Numbered from the stretch's first letter, positions 33,471-43,822 are shown. The stretch is DNA of 64,000 bases from Pseudofrankia saprophytica (GCF_000235425.2 NZ_KI912266.1:798273-862272); one strand, 5' to 3'. The notes: generated by a model not told the origin, from the letters alone. Program-made: numbers and translations.

Positions 33471-35153
33471 TCATTCCGGGGGTACGCCGCCTCGGCGGGT
33501 GGCCGGCAGAAGCATGAGCAGGCCGGCGCTCACGACCGAGGTGGCGGCGAGGTAACCGATCGACAGGACCAGTGCGTGTGGGTAGGCCGCCGGGCTGTCG
33601 GCGCCGGCCGCGCCGCCCGAGCGGTCGAGCGCGCCGAAGAAGATGACCCCGACGATCGCGACGCCGAAGGCGTTGCCCACCTGCTGCGCCGTCGCGAGCA
33701 GCCCGGACGCGGTACCGGCATGCCGCGGCGCGATACCGGCCAGGATGACCCCGATCAGCGGTGCCATCACCAGGCCCATCCCCGCACCGATGATCAGCAA
33801 TGGTGCCGTGAGCAGCCAGGCCGAACCTGTCGTTCCCACCTGGTGGACGACGAGCGCGAGCAGTCCGAGACCGGCGGCCATCGCCAGCGCGCCGGCCGCG
33901 AGCGCCGCCCGACCGAACCGGCGGACCAGCGGACCACCGGCGAACGACGTCACCAGGTAGCCGGCGGCGAGCTGGGTGAACACCAGGCCGGCACGCAGCG
34001 CGTCCAGCCCCAGCCCCCGCTGCAGGTAGAGCGCGAGGACGAGGAAGAAGGACGCGACACCGGTGAAGAACACCAGGGCCGCGAGGAGACCGACCGTGAA
34101 CGCCCGCTCCCGGAAAAGAGCCAGCTCGACGAGCGGCACCCGGCCGCGCCGCGTCATCCACCGCTGGTGGGGACCGAAGACGGCGAGCAGCACGGCGGCG
34201 CCAGCCAGGCAGAGCCAGGTCCACAACGGCCAGCCAGCCTCCCGCCCCTGCACCAGCGGCAGCACGGCCGCGACCAGCACCGTCGTCGCCAGCGCCGCCC
34301 CGACAAGATCCAGAGCGCCGCCAGTGCCGACGCCGGCGCCACCGTCGGCCCTCCCCCCGGCGGCACGGGCCCGCTCATCGAGGTCGGGCGGCCCGTCGAG
34401 GCGGGACTCGCGGATCGCCCTCGGGGCGAGCACGACGACGGCCACACCGATCGGAACGTTGATCAGGAAGCAGGTCCGCCAGCCGAGGCCGGCGACGTCC
34501 GCCTGCGTCAGCGCGCCGCCGATGAGCTGGCCGCAGGCCGCCGCCATCCCCATGGTCGTCCCGTACGCGGCGACCGCCCGCGCCCGCCGCGCGCCGACCC
34601 GGCCGACGCTGATGATCGAGAGGATCTGCGGGCTCATCAGCGCCGCGGCCAGGCCCTGCGCGACCCGGCCGACGATCAGCGTCTCGCTGCTGTCCGCGAG
34701 CCCGCAGACCGCCGACGCGACGGTGAAGAGCGCCATCCCGACGATGAACAGCCGACGGCGGCCGTAACGGTCGCCGAGCCGCCCGCCGGTGATCTGACCG
34801 CAGCCAAGCGCCAGGCCGAAGCCCGCGACCACCCACTGGACGGCGGCCGGGCCGGCGCCCAGGTCGGCCTGCATCGACGGGATCGCCACGTTCACGATGA
34901 AGAAATCAAGAATGATCATGAAGATCCCGGCGAGCAGCACGGGCAGCTCGAGCCGGGCCGCGAAACCCGACTCGCGGCCGGGGCGCGGTTCGCGCGGCAC
35001 ACCCGCCTTGCCCGGTCCCGCGGCCTGAGCCGCCGTGGACGGTGCGGCCGGCGCGGCCGGCGCGGCCGGCGCGGCCGGCGCGGCCGGCGTCAGGGCCTGG
35101 TCTTCCCTGGTCGCTGTCAACGGTGCCTCCGAACCTCGATCGGTCAGTGGCAC
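33471..35153 (-). CDS. MFS drug transporter, EmrB/QacA (DHA2) family
   Basis: 560 residues, about 14 TM helices. After an Ala-Pro repeat (AAP x4, encoded by a GGCCGGCGC microsatellite at 35046-35092) come IMIILDFFIVNVAIPSMQ (TM1 motif D1), GRLGDRYGRRRLFIVG (motif A) and QILSIISVGRVGARRARA. Proton-driven export of hydrophobic drugs is the usual role. The XRE gene follows directly. Confidence 0.9.
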   Translation of the reverse strand: MPLTDRGSEAPLTATREDQALTPAAPAAPAAPAAPAAPSTAAQAAGPGKAGVPREPRPGRESGFAARLELPVLLAGIFMIILDFFIVNVAIPSMQADLGAGPAAVQWVVAGFGLALGCGQITGGRLGDRYGRRRLFIVGMALFTVASAVCGLADSSETLIVGRVAQGLAAALMSPQILSIISVGRVGARRARAVAAYGTTMGMAAACGQLIGGALTQADVAGLGWRTCFLINVPIGVAVVVLAPRAIRESRLDGPPDLDERARAAGGRADGGAGVGTGGALDLVGAALATTVLVAAVLPLVQGREAGWPLWTWLCLAGAAVLLAVFGPHQRWMTRRGRVPLVELALFRERAFTVGLLAALVFFTGVASFFLVLALYLQRGLGLDALRAGLVFTQLAAGYLVTSFAGGPLVRRFGRAALAAGALAMAAGLGLLALVVHQVGTTGSAWLLTAPLLIIGAGMGLVMAPLIGVILAGIAPRHAGTASGLLATAQQVGNAFGVAIVGVIFFGALDRSGGAAGADSPAAYPHALVLSIGYLAATSVVSAGLLMLLPATRRGGVPPE

Positions 35154-35351
35154 CCACCGTCATCGCCGGGCCGATTCCGGTCGATTACCTCCGGCGTAAG
35201 CAGGCGTCCGGCAGGGGGTCGCGGCGCGGCCGGCCCCACCGACGACAGCCTTCGGGGGTCGAGATCGCGGCGTCGACCTGGCCTGGCGGGAATGCCGAGG
35301 CCCCGTCCGTCCTTGAGTTGGGCTAAGTGATCCGACGGAGGAAGGCCGGCG

Positions 35352-35732
35352 ATGGCGACCAAGGAATTGACCAAGGAGAACTTCGACGAGGTGGTCGGTG
35401 GTGAGTCCGATCTCGTTCTGGTCGATTTCTGGGCGTCCTGGTGCGGGCCGTGCCGGATGTTCGGACCGGTGTACGAGCGGGCGTCCGAGAAGCACCCGGA
35501 CGCGGTGTTCGGCAAGGTCGACACGGAGGCGCAGCCGGAGCTCGCCGCCCATTTCGGCATCTCGTCGATTCCCACGCTGATGATCGTGCGGGACAACGTC
35601 GTGCTCTACTCCCAGCCCGGCGCGCTGCCGGCGGCGGCGCTCGAGGACCTCATCACGCAGGCGAAGGCCGTCGACATGGACAAGGTCCGTGCCGAGGTCG
35701 CCGCGGAGGCCAGCGGCAGCGCCACCAGCTGA
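35352..35732 (+). CDS. Thioredoxin
   Basis: 126 residues with the active site WCGPC (Cys31, Cys34), FWASWCGPCRMFGPV, the cis-Pro loop ISSIPTLMI and a short C-terminal tail. It keeps cytosolic proteins reduced. GGAGGAAGG precedes the ATG. No thioredoxin reductase is nearby. Confidence 0.93.
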   Translation: MATKELTKENFDEVVGGESDLVLVDFWASWCGPCRMFGPVYERASEKHPDAVFGKVDTEAQPELAAHFGISSIPTLMIVRDNVVLYSQPGALPAAALEDLITQAKAVDMDKVRAEVAAEASGSATS

Positions 35733-35762
35733 GCAGCGAGATCGTCAGCTAGCGTCCAGGGC

Positions 35763-36203
35763 GTGGCGAAAAATCCAAGAATCCGGCCTATCGCGCTGGC
35801 CGCCGTGCGACGCGAGGACGACCTGCTGGTTTACCAGGGGAAGGACCGCGTGACCGGCGACCTGATCTTTCGCCCGCTGGGCGGCGGTGTCGAGTTCGGT
35901 GAGACGGCCGTCGAGGCCGTGCACCGCGAACTGCGCGAGGAACTGGGCGCCGAGCTGACGAACGTCGAGCTGCTCGGTGTGCTGGAGAACATCTTCAGCT
36001 GGGAAGGCCGGCCGCACCACGAGATCGCCTTCATCTTCGGCGCGGATCTCCTCGACCGCTCGTTCTATGAGCGCGACGAGCTGGGCAAGGTGCTGGACGC
36101 CGATGACGACGAGGTGAGCTGGCAGCCCCTCTCCCATTTCGCCCAGCCATCGCCGCCCGTGCCGTTGTTGCCCCCGGGCCTGCTCGGGCTGCTCAGCCGC
36201 TGA
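35763..36203 (+). CDS. NUDIX hydrolase
   Basis: 146 residues from a GTG. The Nudix box GGGVEFGETAVEAVHRELRE-EL fits Gx5Ex7REUxEExGU. Such enzymes hydrolyse nucleoside diphosphates linked to another moiety; the substrate is unknown. It starts 30 bp after the thioredoxin gene, so the pair is likely co-transcribed. Confidence 0.9.
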   Translation: MAKNPRIRPIALAAVRREDDLLVYQGKDRVTGDLIFRPLGGGVEFGETAVEAVHRELREELGAELTNVELLGVLENIFSWEGRPHHEIAFIFGADLLDRSFYERDELGKVLDADDDEVSWQPLSHFAQPSPPVPLLPPGLLGLLSR

Positions 36204-36220
36204 CCATCGCGTCCGGGCGT

Positions 36221-36244
36221 GGGCGTCCGGGTGTCCGGACGCCC
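36221..36244. terminator. Bidirectional terminator
   Basis: GGGCGTCCGG-GTGT-CCGGACGCCC hairpin between the convergent NUDIX and large membrane protein genes. Confidence 0.8.
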
Positions 36245-36297
36245 GGAAGCCAGGACGCCGGCCGCCGAGGTCCTGGAGCGAGACGATCGCCGCCTCG

Positions 36298-38610
36298 TCA
36301 GGAGCGCCGCACCCGCCAGACGGTGAAGTCGACCGGAATGGACGTGGCGTGGTCGGGGCGCGCGGTCTCGCTTTCCTCCCAGAACGGCAACGAGGCGGTG
36401 ATGTGCCGCGCGGCGACGAGCTCGACGCCCGGGATGTTCGGCACGTCGGTGCCGGACCCGATGACGAACACGGGCGAGTCCGGGAAACCGCTGAGGAAGT
36501 CCGCGACGTAGGCGGGCCTGTCCGCCTCGTCGTCGGGCAGCAAAGCTGACAGCTCGCCCCGACCGAGCCACAGCGCGGCCGGGAAGAGGTCGCTCTCCGT
36601 GAGGCAGCAAGGCTCCCGTGGCCAGAGGTAGACACCCTGGCGCCCGTCAGCAAGCGCGGTGAGCTCGGCTGTCACCGCGAAACTGCCGCCCATCTCGTCG
36701 TGGTGACGCAACGGAAGCGACTGCGGCACGAAGAAGGCGAGCAGGCCGCCGAGCGCGGCGACCGCGGGCAGGCCGACCGCCAGCCGCGTCGACAGGCGGC
36801 GGGTCGCGAACGCCGCCAACGCCACCCCGAGCGCGATCCCGGCCAGGGCGAGCAGTCCCGGCAGCGCCACCGGCACATAGCGACGCGCCCACCACATCAG
36901 CCGCACCGAGTTGCGGGTGTGCCAGGCGTAGACGGCCAGCAGCGGCAGCGTCGAGAGGGCGACTGCCCACAGCATGGCGTTCCAGCGGCGCACCGCGACC
37001 AGGGCCAGACCCGCGAGCGCCAGCAGGAACCCCGGCCAGGACACGAACCAGGCCAACCGGTCGAGAGACTGCTCGTCATAGGTGCGCTGGCGGCCCAGGC
37101 CCTCGAAGAACTTGTAGTCCGCGCCGAACAGCTGTCCGCGCAGCGCACCGAGCACGAACAGCCCCGCCGCGAACAGCACGACGACCACGCCCGCGAACAG
37201 CTGGAACCGTCGGTTCCGATCCGCCTGGCTGACGGTGTGCGGGCCGCTGACGGTGTGCCGGCCGCGGACGGCCTGCCTGGCGATCATCCGTCTGACGACG
37301 GGGCGCGCCAGGAGGCCGACCGCGAACAGCACCGCGACGATGCCCGCGATGGTGGGCAGATCCGGGATGCCGTTGATGAGGGTGTAGTCGCGGTTCGCGT
37401 CCGGCGAGTAGGCCTGCCACAGCGCGTGCGGCAGCACGATGGCCACCCCGGCGGCGAAGGCCGCCGCGCGCCGGTCGAACCGGCGGACCGCGACGAGCGC
37501 GGCCCCGGCCGCCGCCGCGAGCAGCAACGTCAGCATCCCGTCGGCCCGGTCAAGGAAGCCGATACCGGCGAGAACACCAGCCAAGGCCGCCGGAAGCCGG
37601 GAACCGGTGGCCAGAGCCATGACAACGCCGAACAGGGCGGCGACGAAGAACAGCTGGGCGCTGATCTCGGACGACGGGTACTTGGCCTGCCAGACCTGCA
37701 GCATGTTCGTCGCGAGCAGCGCGCCGGTGGCGGCGCCGGCGAACAGCCCGGCCGCGCTGGCATACCGCCCGGCGCCGCCCGCAGCCGGTGGGGCCGGGCC
37801 GCCGAACGCGCTGGTGACCGCGCGCCGCACGACGAGCGTCAGCGTGCACACCGCGAGCAGGCCGCACAGCGGCCCGACCTGGATGAGGGCACGTTCGCCA
37901 CCGAGGTCCGCGGCCGTCGCCAGCAGAGCCGGCCACAGCGCGTAGAACTGCGGCACGATCACGTCATCGTGGGATATCCACACTCCTGGGAATCGCGCTC
38001 CGGGAGAGGCCGCTTCCACGTGCGGCACCCGAGCCGGGTCGGAGGCCGGGTCGCGGAAGGAATACCCACCTGTCCGGGCGATCTCCATGCCGTGGGCGAC
38101 GTAGCCTCCCGGGTCCTTGTCCGCGGCGCCGTAGTCAAACCCGGGGAAGAAGAAGAAACCCGCGAGGGCGGCGACGCCGGCGATCACCACGAGCCCCGCG
38201 GGATCGACACGGATTCGTACCCGTCGCCGTGGCTCGACGCCAGAAGCCCGGCCGGAGATGCCAGAAGCTCCGCCGGAGGCGGCCGTCCCGCCAGCGGGGA
38301 GAGTTCCCCGAGGTTCCTCGACGGTCAGCTCCCGGGAAGGGCGGCGGCGCGCGGCGACCAGCGCCCGACGACCGAGGGCGACGCCGGCCACCGCCACCAG
38401 CACGGCCGCCGTGGTAGCGGCGACCGCCGCCAGGCTGTGCGCACCAAGGTCGGCGAGCGCCAGCGACACCCAGGCGACCAAGGACAACACGAGCACCAGG
38501 CCGCCAATGATCGCCTCGGACAGCCACACCGTGGCCGGCCGGGCCTCCCCCTGATCAACCGATGGCACAGAGACGCCCCCGTCCGCCTCCGGCACAACCA
38601 AAGCGGTCAT
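36298..38610 (-). CDS. Large polytopic membrane protein, GT-C glycosyltransferase-like
   Basis: 770 residues with roughly 13 TM segments. An early extracytoplasmic loop has ADKDPGGYVAHGMEIARTGG, an acidic first loop as in GT39/GT83-like enzymes. The middle holds repeated hydrophobic helices (VVLFAAGLFVLGALRG). The C-terminal 110 residues are soluble (GVYLWPREPCCLTESDLFPA). It may transfer a lipid-linked sugar outside the membrane, but no catalytic motif is certain. A single gene with its own terminator. Confidence 0.65.
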   Translation of the reverse strand: MTALVVPEADGGVSVPSVDQGEARPATVWLSEAIIGGLVLVLSLVAWVSLALADLGAHSLAAVAATTAAVLVAVAGVALGRRALVAARRRPSRELTVEEPRGTLPAGGTAASGGASGISGRASGVEPRRRVRIRVDPAGLVVIAGVAALAGFFFFPGFDYGAADKDPGGYVAHGMEIARTGGYSFRDPASDPARVPHVEAASPGARFPGVWISHDDVIVPQFYALWPALLATAADLGGERALIQVGPLCGLLAVCTLTLVVRRAVTSAFGGPAPPAAGGAGRYASAAGLFAGAATGALLATNMLQVWQAKYPSSEISAQLFFVAALFGVVMALATGSRLPAALAGVLAGIGFLDRADGMLTLLLAAAAGAALVAVRRFDRRAAAFAAGVAIVLPHALWQAYSPDANRDYTLINGIPDLPTIAGIVAVLFAVGLLARPVVRRMIARQAVRGRHTVSGPHTVSQADRNRRFQLFAGVVVVLFAAGLFVLGALRGQLFGADYKFFEGLGRQRTYDEQSLDRLAWFVSWPGFLLALAGLALVAVRRWNAMLWAVALSTLPLLAVYAWHTRNSVRLMWWARRYVPVALPGLLALAGIALGVALAAFATRRLSTRLAVGLPAVAALGGLLAFFVPQSLPLRHHDEMGGSFAVTAELTALADGRQGVYLWPREPCCLTESDLFPAALWLGRGELSALLPDDEADRPAYVADFLSGFPDSPVFVIGSGTDVPNIPGVELVAARHITASLPFWEESETARPDHATSIPVDFTVWRVRRS

Positions 38611-39045
38611 ATCGGCACATTAACCTGACTATGCGCCGATAAACCTATGGTTTCTGTTAAGAACACCTCTCAGCCACAAACAGCGACCCTGCGCGAGATC
38701 CGAAAGATCGAGCAATCTCGCGGTGACCGACAACCTGCCGGATATGACCACCGACCGTAAGACCGGCGCCACTCGTCAATACCCGCGGACGAGGACCGCC
38801 AGGCACCCGCCGCTACGGAAAGTAGTCAACAGATCGACCGGCGGATGTTGACTCCGCCCTCGAGAGAGGGCGAAGCCGTCTGGAGGCCAAAGAACAGAAG
38901 ATCAGTAGTCGGAGGATCGGCGCCTGGAAATCGGAGATCAGCGGCCAGACGACTGGAAGGCCAGGCCCCAGAAGGCCGAAGGCCGGAAGGCCAGAGGGCC
39001 AGAAGATCGGTGGGTCAGCGGGCCGGCGGATCAGGAGGCAGAGGG
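38611..39045. other. Intergenic region with purine-rich degenerate repeats
   Basis: 435 bp with no convincing gene. 38611-38700 is AT-richer (probable promoter of the membrane protein gene). 38870-39045 holds many imperfect repeats of the aggccagaag and agatcagcgg type, running up to the amidohydrolase stop. Confidence 0.6.
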
Positions 39046-40527
39046 TCAGAAGGTCAGCGGGCCGACGGTGACGCCGGCCTCGCGGGCGGCGTGCCCGACG
39101 CGGGCATGCAGCTCGGCGCTGGCCGTCGTCGCGAGCTCGGACGGCGGCTGGGACGCGTCGTAGACGGACCGTCCACCGACATAGACCTGTTTGAGGTTGC
39201 GCAGGCCGCAGGCGAACACGTAGGTCGCGTAGACGTCCCAGATCGGGCCGGTGTCCGGCCGCCGCGGGTCGACGACGAGAAAGTCCGCCTGCTTGCCGAC
39301 CTCCAGGCTGCCGACCCGGTCGGCGACGCCGAGCACCTCGGCCGAGCCGAGGGTGTGCATCCGCAGCATCTCGCGCGGCATGAGCACCTTCGCGTCGGAA
39401 TGCAGGGCACGCAGGGTGTAGATACCGATCCGCATGTTCTGGAACGGGTCGGAGATGTCGGTGCAGGACTGGTCGTCGAGACCGACGCCGATCCGGATCC
39501 CGGCGGCGCGCAGCCGGGGAATGTCCGCGATTCCGGAGCCGAGCCGGCCGTTCGACGTCGGCTGCCAGACCATTCCGGCGCCCGTCGCCGCCGCCTTGTC
39601 GACCATTTCGTCCGTCGGGTGGACGAAATGGCCGAACAGGAAACGCGGCCCCAGTGCCCCGGCCTCGTCGTACCAGGCGAACTTGGCCCGCTGCTGCTCG
39701 ATCGCCTCCGCCGTCTCGACGAAGTGGGCCTGGTTGATGACCGTGTGGCGGCGCATCAGCTCGGCCTCCAGCGCTGCGGACCGCGGTGAGCTGGCCCACT
39801 GCACCGCCCCGAACACCGCCGTACCGAGGTTGAGCGGGCCGGGAACCTTCGCCTCGGCGTAGCCGGCGATCTGGGCGAAGGTGTCGAGGACCTGTGCCTC
39901 GTCGAACGCCTCGTCGTCGAGCCGAACCGCCGACATCACCCGGATCCCGGCGTCGGCGCCCGCGTCGACCTGGCGGGTGACGAAGTCGACCGGCTGGATC
40001 CGGCCGGGCAACGCCTTGTTCGCGTGCTGGTCGTACTCCCAGAGCACCCGGCTCTGGGTGAAGTTGAACGCGGAGGTGATGCCGTTCTCGGCGAAGTCCA
40101 GGCAGCCGTGCAGCGTGAACCAGTACAGGTCCTCGACGCCGGCGCCGGCCAGCACGGCCATGTTCTCCGCCAGCCAGCCGTAGAGCGTCTCACCGACGCC
40201 GAGGCCGCGCAGCCCCGACATGAACAGGTGGCTGTGTGCCGAGATGAACCCGGGCGCGACGATCGCGCCGCCCGCATCGAGCACGGTCCCGGCGCGGGCG
40301 GAGCCGGCCGCCTCGTTGGCAGCGGAGCCGGCAACCGCGTCGGCGTCGCCGCTCGGGCCGTCCGGCGGCTCCCCGGCCGGCGGGTCGCCCGGCCCGATCG
40401 CGGTGATCGTGCCGGTGTCGTCGACGGTGAACCAGCCGCGGAACGGCTCCTGCCCATCCGCCATGGTCACCAGCAACGCGTTGACGACCGTCAACGCGGC
40501 CGACCCCGCGACGCCGTCCGCCTTCAT
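39046..40527 (-). CDS. Amidohydrolase-family deaminase (ATZ/TRZ-like)
   Basis: 493 residues; AGGAGGCGGC lies just before the ATG at 40527. TIM-barrel amidohydrolase: the first metal motif reads SAHSHLF (H-x-H), later metal or proton histidines lie in INQAHFVE and FGHFVHPTDEM, and the conserved Asp sits in GIRIGVGLDDQS. It ends with LEVGKQADFLVVD. Similar to SAH/MTA or triazine/cytosine deaminases, which hydrolyse amino or halo groups on heterocycles. The substrate is unknown. Confidence 0.88.
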   Translation of the reverse strand: MKADGVAGSAALTVVNALLVTMADGQEPFRGWFTVDDTGTITAIGPGDPPAGEPPDGPSGDADAVAGSAANEAAGSARAGTVLDAGGAIVAPGFISAHSHLFMSGLRGLGVGETLYGWLAENMAVLAGAGVEDLYWFTLHGCLDFAENGITSAFNFTQSRVLWEYDQHANKALPGRIQPVDFVTRQVDAGADAGIRVMSAVRLDDEAFDEAQVLDTFAQIAGYAEAKVPGPLNLGTAVFGAVQWASSPRSAALEAELMRRHTVINQAHFVETAEAIEQQRAKFAWYDEAGALGPRFLFGHFVHPTDEMVDKAAATGAGMVWQPTSNGRLGSGIADIPRLRAAGIRIGVGLDDQSCTDISDPFQNMRIGIYTLRALHSDAKVLMPREMLRMHTLGSAEVLGVADRVGSLEVGKQADFLVVDPRRPDTGPIWDVYATYVFACGLRNLKQVYVGGRSVYDASQPPSELATTASAELHARVGHAAREAGVTVGPLTF

Positions 40528-40781
40528 GCCGCCTCCTCGGACTCGCGACTGGCAGGATCGGCCGACCGCCAACCTACGGCGCCACGTCCGTTCCACCCAG
40601 GCTGGACGCTACCCAGCCGGTGTTACAGCGCCCGGCCCGTTGTTACGGCTGGCTTCGGCCGCCTACGGCAGTTGAGTCCGAGCCTTGCCTCGGCGGGTCC
40701 GCCCGCGCCGTATGACGTCGTGCCGGCTCCGGGTCGCGTTCACCACCGTGCCACCGGCCTTCGACAGCGGCGAGCGGGCGG

Positions 40782-41273
40782 TCAGCCCTGCTCGACGGTG
40801 CGGGCGAGGATGCCGAGGGTGGCCCGCAGGCCGGCCTCGGGGATGATCGGGAAGATCCCCTTGCCGCGATAGGCCTCGTGGATCCGGCTCCAGTCGTAGT
40901 ACGAGGTGACCAGGGTGCCGGTCTCCTTGGGCTCCAGCCGGTAGCCGTAGATGTGGCCGATCGGCGGCTGGATCAGACCGGAGATCGTCCACTCGATGTG
41001 CGCGTCCTGCTCGTACTCGGTGATGATGACCGTGACGTCGTACTTGCCGAGCGGGATGTCGTTCAGCGACTCACGGTCCATGTGCACGACGAAGGTGTCC
41101 CCGACCTCGTCCACCGGCGCACCGTCGCTGGACTGCAGCATCCCGGAGCTGTCGATCCTCACATGACCCTTCGGGTCACGCAGCACCTCGAAGATCTTGG
41201 AGGCTGGCGCCTCGATCTGGCGCGCCACCTCGAAACGTTCCTGCTCGGTCTCGGCCACGTCGGTCTCCGTCAC
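40782..41273 (-). CDS. SRPBCC-family protein
   Basis: 163 residues from a GTG at 41273 (VTETDVAETEQ); an AAGG ribosome site lies about 9 nt before it, and GTG 41282 is an alternative. A START/Bet v1-like fold: FEVARQIEAPASKIFEVLRD, then TWTISGLIQPPIGHIYGY-type strands and a C-terminal helix (PEAGLRATLGILARTVEQ). It probably binds a hydrophobic ligand. Function unknown. Confidence 0.8.
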   Translation of the reverse strand: MTETDVAETEQERFEVARQIEAPASKIFEVLRDPKGHVRIDSSGMLQSSDGAPVDEVGDTFVVHMDRESLNDIPLGKYDVTVIITEYEQDAHIEWTISGLIQPPIGHIYGYRLEPKETGTLVTSYYDWSRIHEAYRGKGIFPIIPEAGLRATLGILARTVEQG

Positions 41274-41523
41274 GTCCGGCACCCTTCCCTTCTCCGCGCC
41301 CCGCAATGCGGGGCCCGGCCCCGCGAGAACGCGGCACCGCGAAAAGGTCCTAACACCCGCAAACCGGCGCCGTCCACCGAAGCCGTCCACCGAGGCCGGA
41401 CCCGCATCGCCGGCACTTTCGAGCTGGCCGGCCACCTTGGTCGGTCGCTCTGACCCCTTGGGATGGGCTCCGAGCGCGCGAGGCTTCGCCATCGTCGCGT
41501 TCCCTTCACCCGGATCGACCGGT

Positions 41524-41964
41524 CTAGCGCAGTTCCTTGCGCCAGACGAGTTTCAGGCCAGACCAGTCGGTGTCGAGGGCAGCGACCTTGACGTCCACCA
41601 GGCCACGCGGGAGCGCGACCTCGCGGATGAGGTTCTCCGTGACGTCGCTGCGGTGCCCGGCCGCGCGGCGAGGCCAGGCGATCCACAGCGCGCCCGCCGG
41701 ATGGACGGCCCGCGCGAACCCCGAGACAGCGGCGGTCAGGTCAGCGGGCGTCCGGCAGAAGGCGACGACGATGTCGGACTGCCCGGCCGCCTGGGACGAC
41801 TCGGCCGGAGGCGGCTGGGGCAGGTCTGACGTCGTCACCCCGGATGGGAGGTCAGGGATCGCCCAGCCATCCGGCGCGGCGCACAGGACGACCTCGTGCC
41901 CAGCCTTCACCCCGATCTTGCGGGCCAGCGGCGTACCGGAGTAACCGGCCTGAGAACCACTCAC
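41524..41964 (-). CDS. DUF3052-family protein
   Basis: 146 residues from a GTG at 41964. The N-terminus AGYSGTPLARKIGVKAGHEV is characteristic of this actinobacterial family, followed by SDIVVAFCRTPADL and GALWIAWPRRAAG. The function is not established. The frame is open far upstream, but only the GTG start matches family length. Confidence 0.85.
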   Translation of the reverse strand: MSGSQAGYSGTPLARKIGVKAGHEVVLCAAPDGWAIPDLPSGVTTSDLPQPPPAESSQAAGQSDIVVAFCRTPADLTAAVSGFARAVHPAGALWIAWPRRAAGHRSDVTENLIREVALPRGLVDVKVAALDTDWSGLKLVWRKELR

Positions 41965-42157
41965 CCGGCCAGTCTGATCCGCCCTGGATACGGGCTTGCC
42001 CACCGGTCGTCGACGCGGCACCCACCGAGCTGGCCTTCTGGCGCCCCTGGCAAGGTGGGCGGCCCGGCCACCCCTGCCGAGGGTGGGGTTGTCCCGACCG
42101 TGCCGGGCGGTCTGGGCCCATGGTGCGGACCTGGGGTGGCAAGGCAGGCTTGTAGGC

Positions 42158-43822
42158 GTGGAAGTCGATCGTGCGCAGGACGAGACCCCGACGCCTGGCG
42201 GGCTGGAACCGGGCGTTGCGGAGCACGGCGGTGTCATGCCCGCCGGCTCCGAGTTTGGCAGCCGGAAAACCCCGATGGCCGCCGACGCCGAACCCGCCAG
42301 TGGCCGTGGCGACGTCGATGACGTCGATGACATCGACAGCGCCGACGACGGCGACGGTGACGGTGACGGTGACGGTGACGGCATGGGCACCGATGGCGAG
42401 GACCGGCCGTCGCCGATCGAGGCGGCAAGCCCGCTGGCCGTGGACATGTCGACGACGCCCGCACCTGGCGCGGCGTGGGCGAAGGCGCCGGCCACCTCCG
42501 CACCCGTTCCGGCTCCGGCTCCGGCTCCGGCGAGCGAAAGCATCCCGCTGATGGGGCTCGGGGCGCGCGCGTGGAAGCAGGTCACGTTCGCGCTGCTGAA
42601 CCTGCCGCTCGGGATCGCCGGCTTCGTGTGCATGGTCGTGCTGCTCAGCGTCGGCAGCGGGCTGGCGGTGACGATCATCGGATTGCCGCTCCTGGCCGTC
42701 GCCCTGGCGGTCTGCCGGGCCTGGGGGCGGGTCGACCGGGCACGGGCGCGGGCGCTGCTCGGCCTCCAGATCGCGTCGCCGTCGAAGATGCCCGTTCGCG
42801 AAAGCGGCTTCTTCGGCTGGCTCTGGACTCGGCTGGCCGACCCCGTCGGCTGGCGCAGCGCCTTGTACCTGCTCATCCGACTGCCCTGGGGGATCGTCAC
42901 CTTCGTCGTGACGCTCACGCTGCTGGTCGTCTTCTGGCCGGTCGTGCCATACGTCGTCTATGGCTTCGCCGCGGCCGACCGAGCGATGATCTCGGCCTTG
43001 CTGTCACCGTCCAGCGCGACGGAGCGGCGGATCCGGGAGCTGGAGGCGCGCAGGGAGACGATGGTCGGCGCGGCCGCCGACGACCGCCGCCGGATCGAGC
43101 GAGACCTGCATGACGGCGCCCAGGCCCGGCTCGTCGCCCTCGCCATGGATCTAGGCCTCACCAAGGAACGGATGGCCCAGGATCCCGAAGCGGCGGCCCA
43201 GATGATCGAGCAGGCGCATGGTGAGGTCAAGGTCGCCCTGCGCGAGCTGCGCGACCTTGCCCGCGGCATCCACCCCGCGATCCTCACCGAGCGCGGCCTC
43301 GGCGCGGCGCTCACGAACGTGGCCGGGCGGTGCACCGTGCCGGTGACGGTGAGTGTCGACCTGCCGAGCCACCGCCCGTCGGCGGCCGTCGAGGGCCTCG
43401 TCTACTTCACCGCGTCCGAGCTGCTGACCAATGTCAGCAAGCACAGCGGCGCCCGGACGGCATCCATCCGGCTGACCCGTCCCGGCGACCGGCTCGAGCT
43501 CACCATCACCGACGACGGCCGCGGCGGCGCCACGATCGCTCCGGGCGGTGGGCTCGCGGGGCTCGCCGAACGCGTCGGCGCGATGGACGGCAGGTTCACG
43601 CTGACCAGCCCACCCGGCGGCCCGACCGTCGCGACCGCTCGCCTTCCCTGGCAGGACGCGGGCTCCGACCCCAGCTCGGCCGGGAAGGAGGCCAGGCGGG
43701 CGGCCCACGAAGCCAGGCACGAACGCCAGCATGAACGCCAGGACGCGCGACGCGCGACGCAGGAGGCGCGCCACGCGCAACGAGATGCCGAGCGGGACGC
43801 CGCTCAGCGCAGAGACGGCTGA
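42158..43822 (+). CDS. Orphan NarL-type sensor histidine kinase
   Basis: About 554 residues if the GTG at 42158 is used. An acidic, low-complexity N-terminus includes a GDGDGDGDG run (GACGGT microsatellite near 42345-42384). About four TM helices (130-280) form a sensor module of the PSPDC type. HisKA_3 follows with RDLHDGAQARL (His318), then a HATPase_c domain (TASELLTNVSKHSGA, ITDDGRGG, GLAGLAERVGAMDG). A basic His/Arg/Gln-rich tail closes the protein. No LuxR-type regulator lies next to it. Confidence 0.85.
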   Translation: MEVDRAQDETPTPGGLEPGVAEHGGVMPAGSEFGSRKTPMAADAEPASGRGDVDDVDDIDSADDGDGDGDGDGDGMGTDGEDRPSPIEAASPLAVDMSTTPAPGAAWAKAPATSAPVPAPAPAPASESIPLMGLGARAWKQVTFALLNLPLGIAGFVCMVVLLSVGSGLAVTIIGLPLLAVALAVCRAWGRVDRARARALLGLQIASPSKMPVRESGFFGWLWTRLADPVGWRSALYLLIRLPWGIVTFVVTLTLLVVFWPVVPYVVYGFAAADRAMISALLSPSSATERRIRELEARRETMVGAAADDRRRIERDLHDGAQARLVALAMDLGLTKERMAQDPEAAAQMIEQAHGEVKVALRELRDLARGIHPAILTERGLGAALTNVAGRCTVPVTVSVDLPSHRPSAAVEGLVYFTASELLTNVSKHSGARTASIRLTRPGDRLELTITDDGRGGATIAPGGGLAGLAERVGAMDGRFTLTSPPGGPTVATARLPWQDAGSDPSSAGKEARRAAHEARHERQHERQDARRATQEARHAQRDAERDAAQRRDG

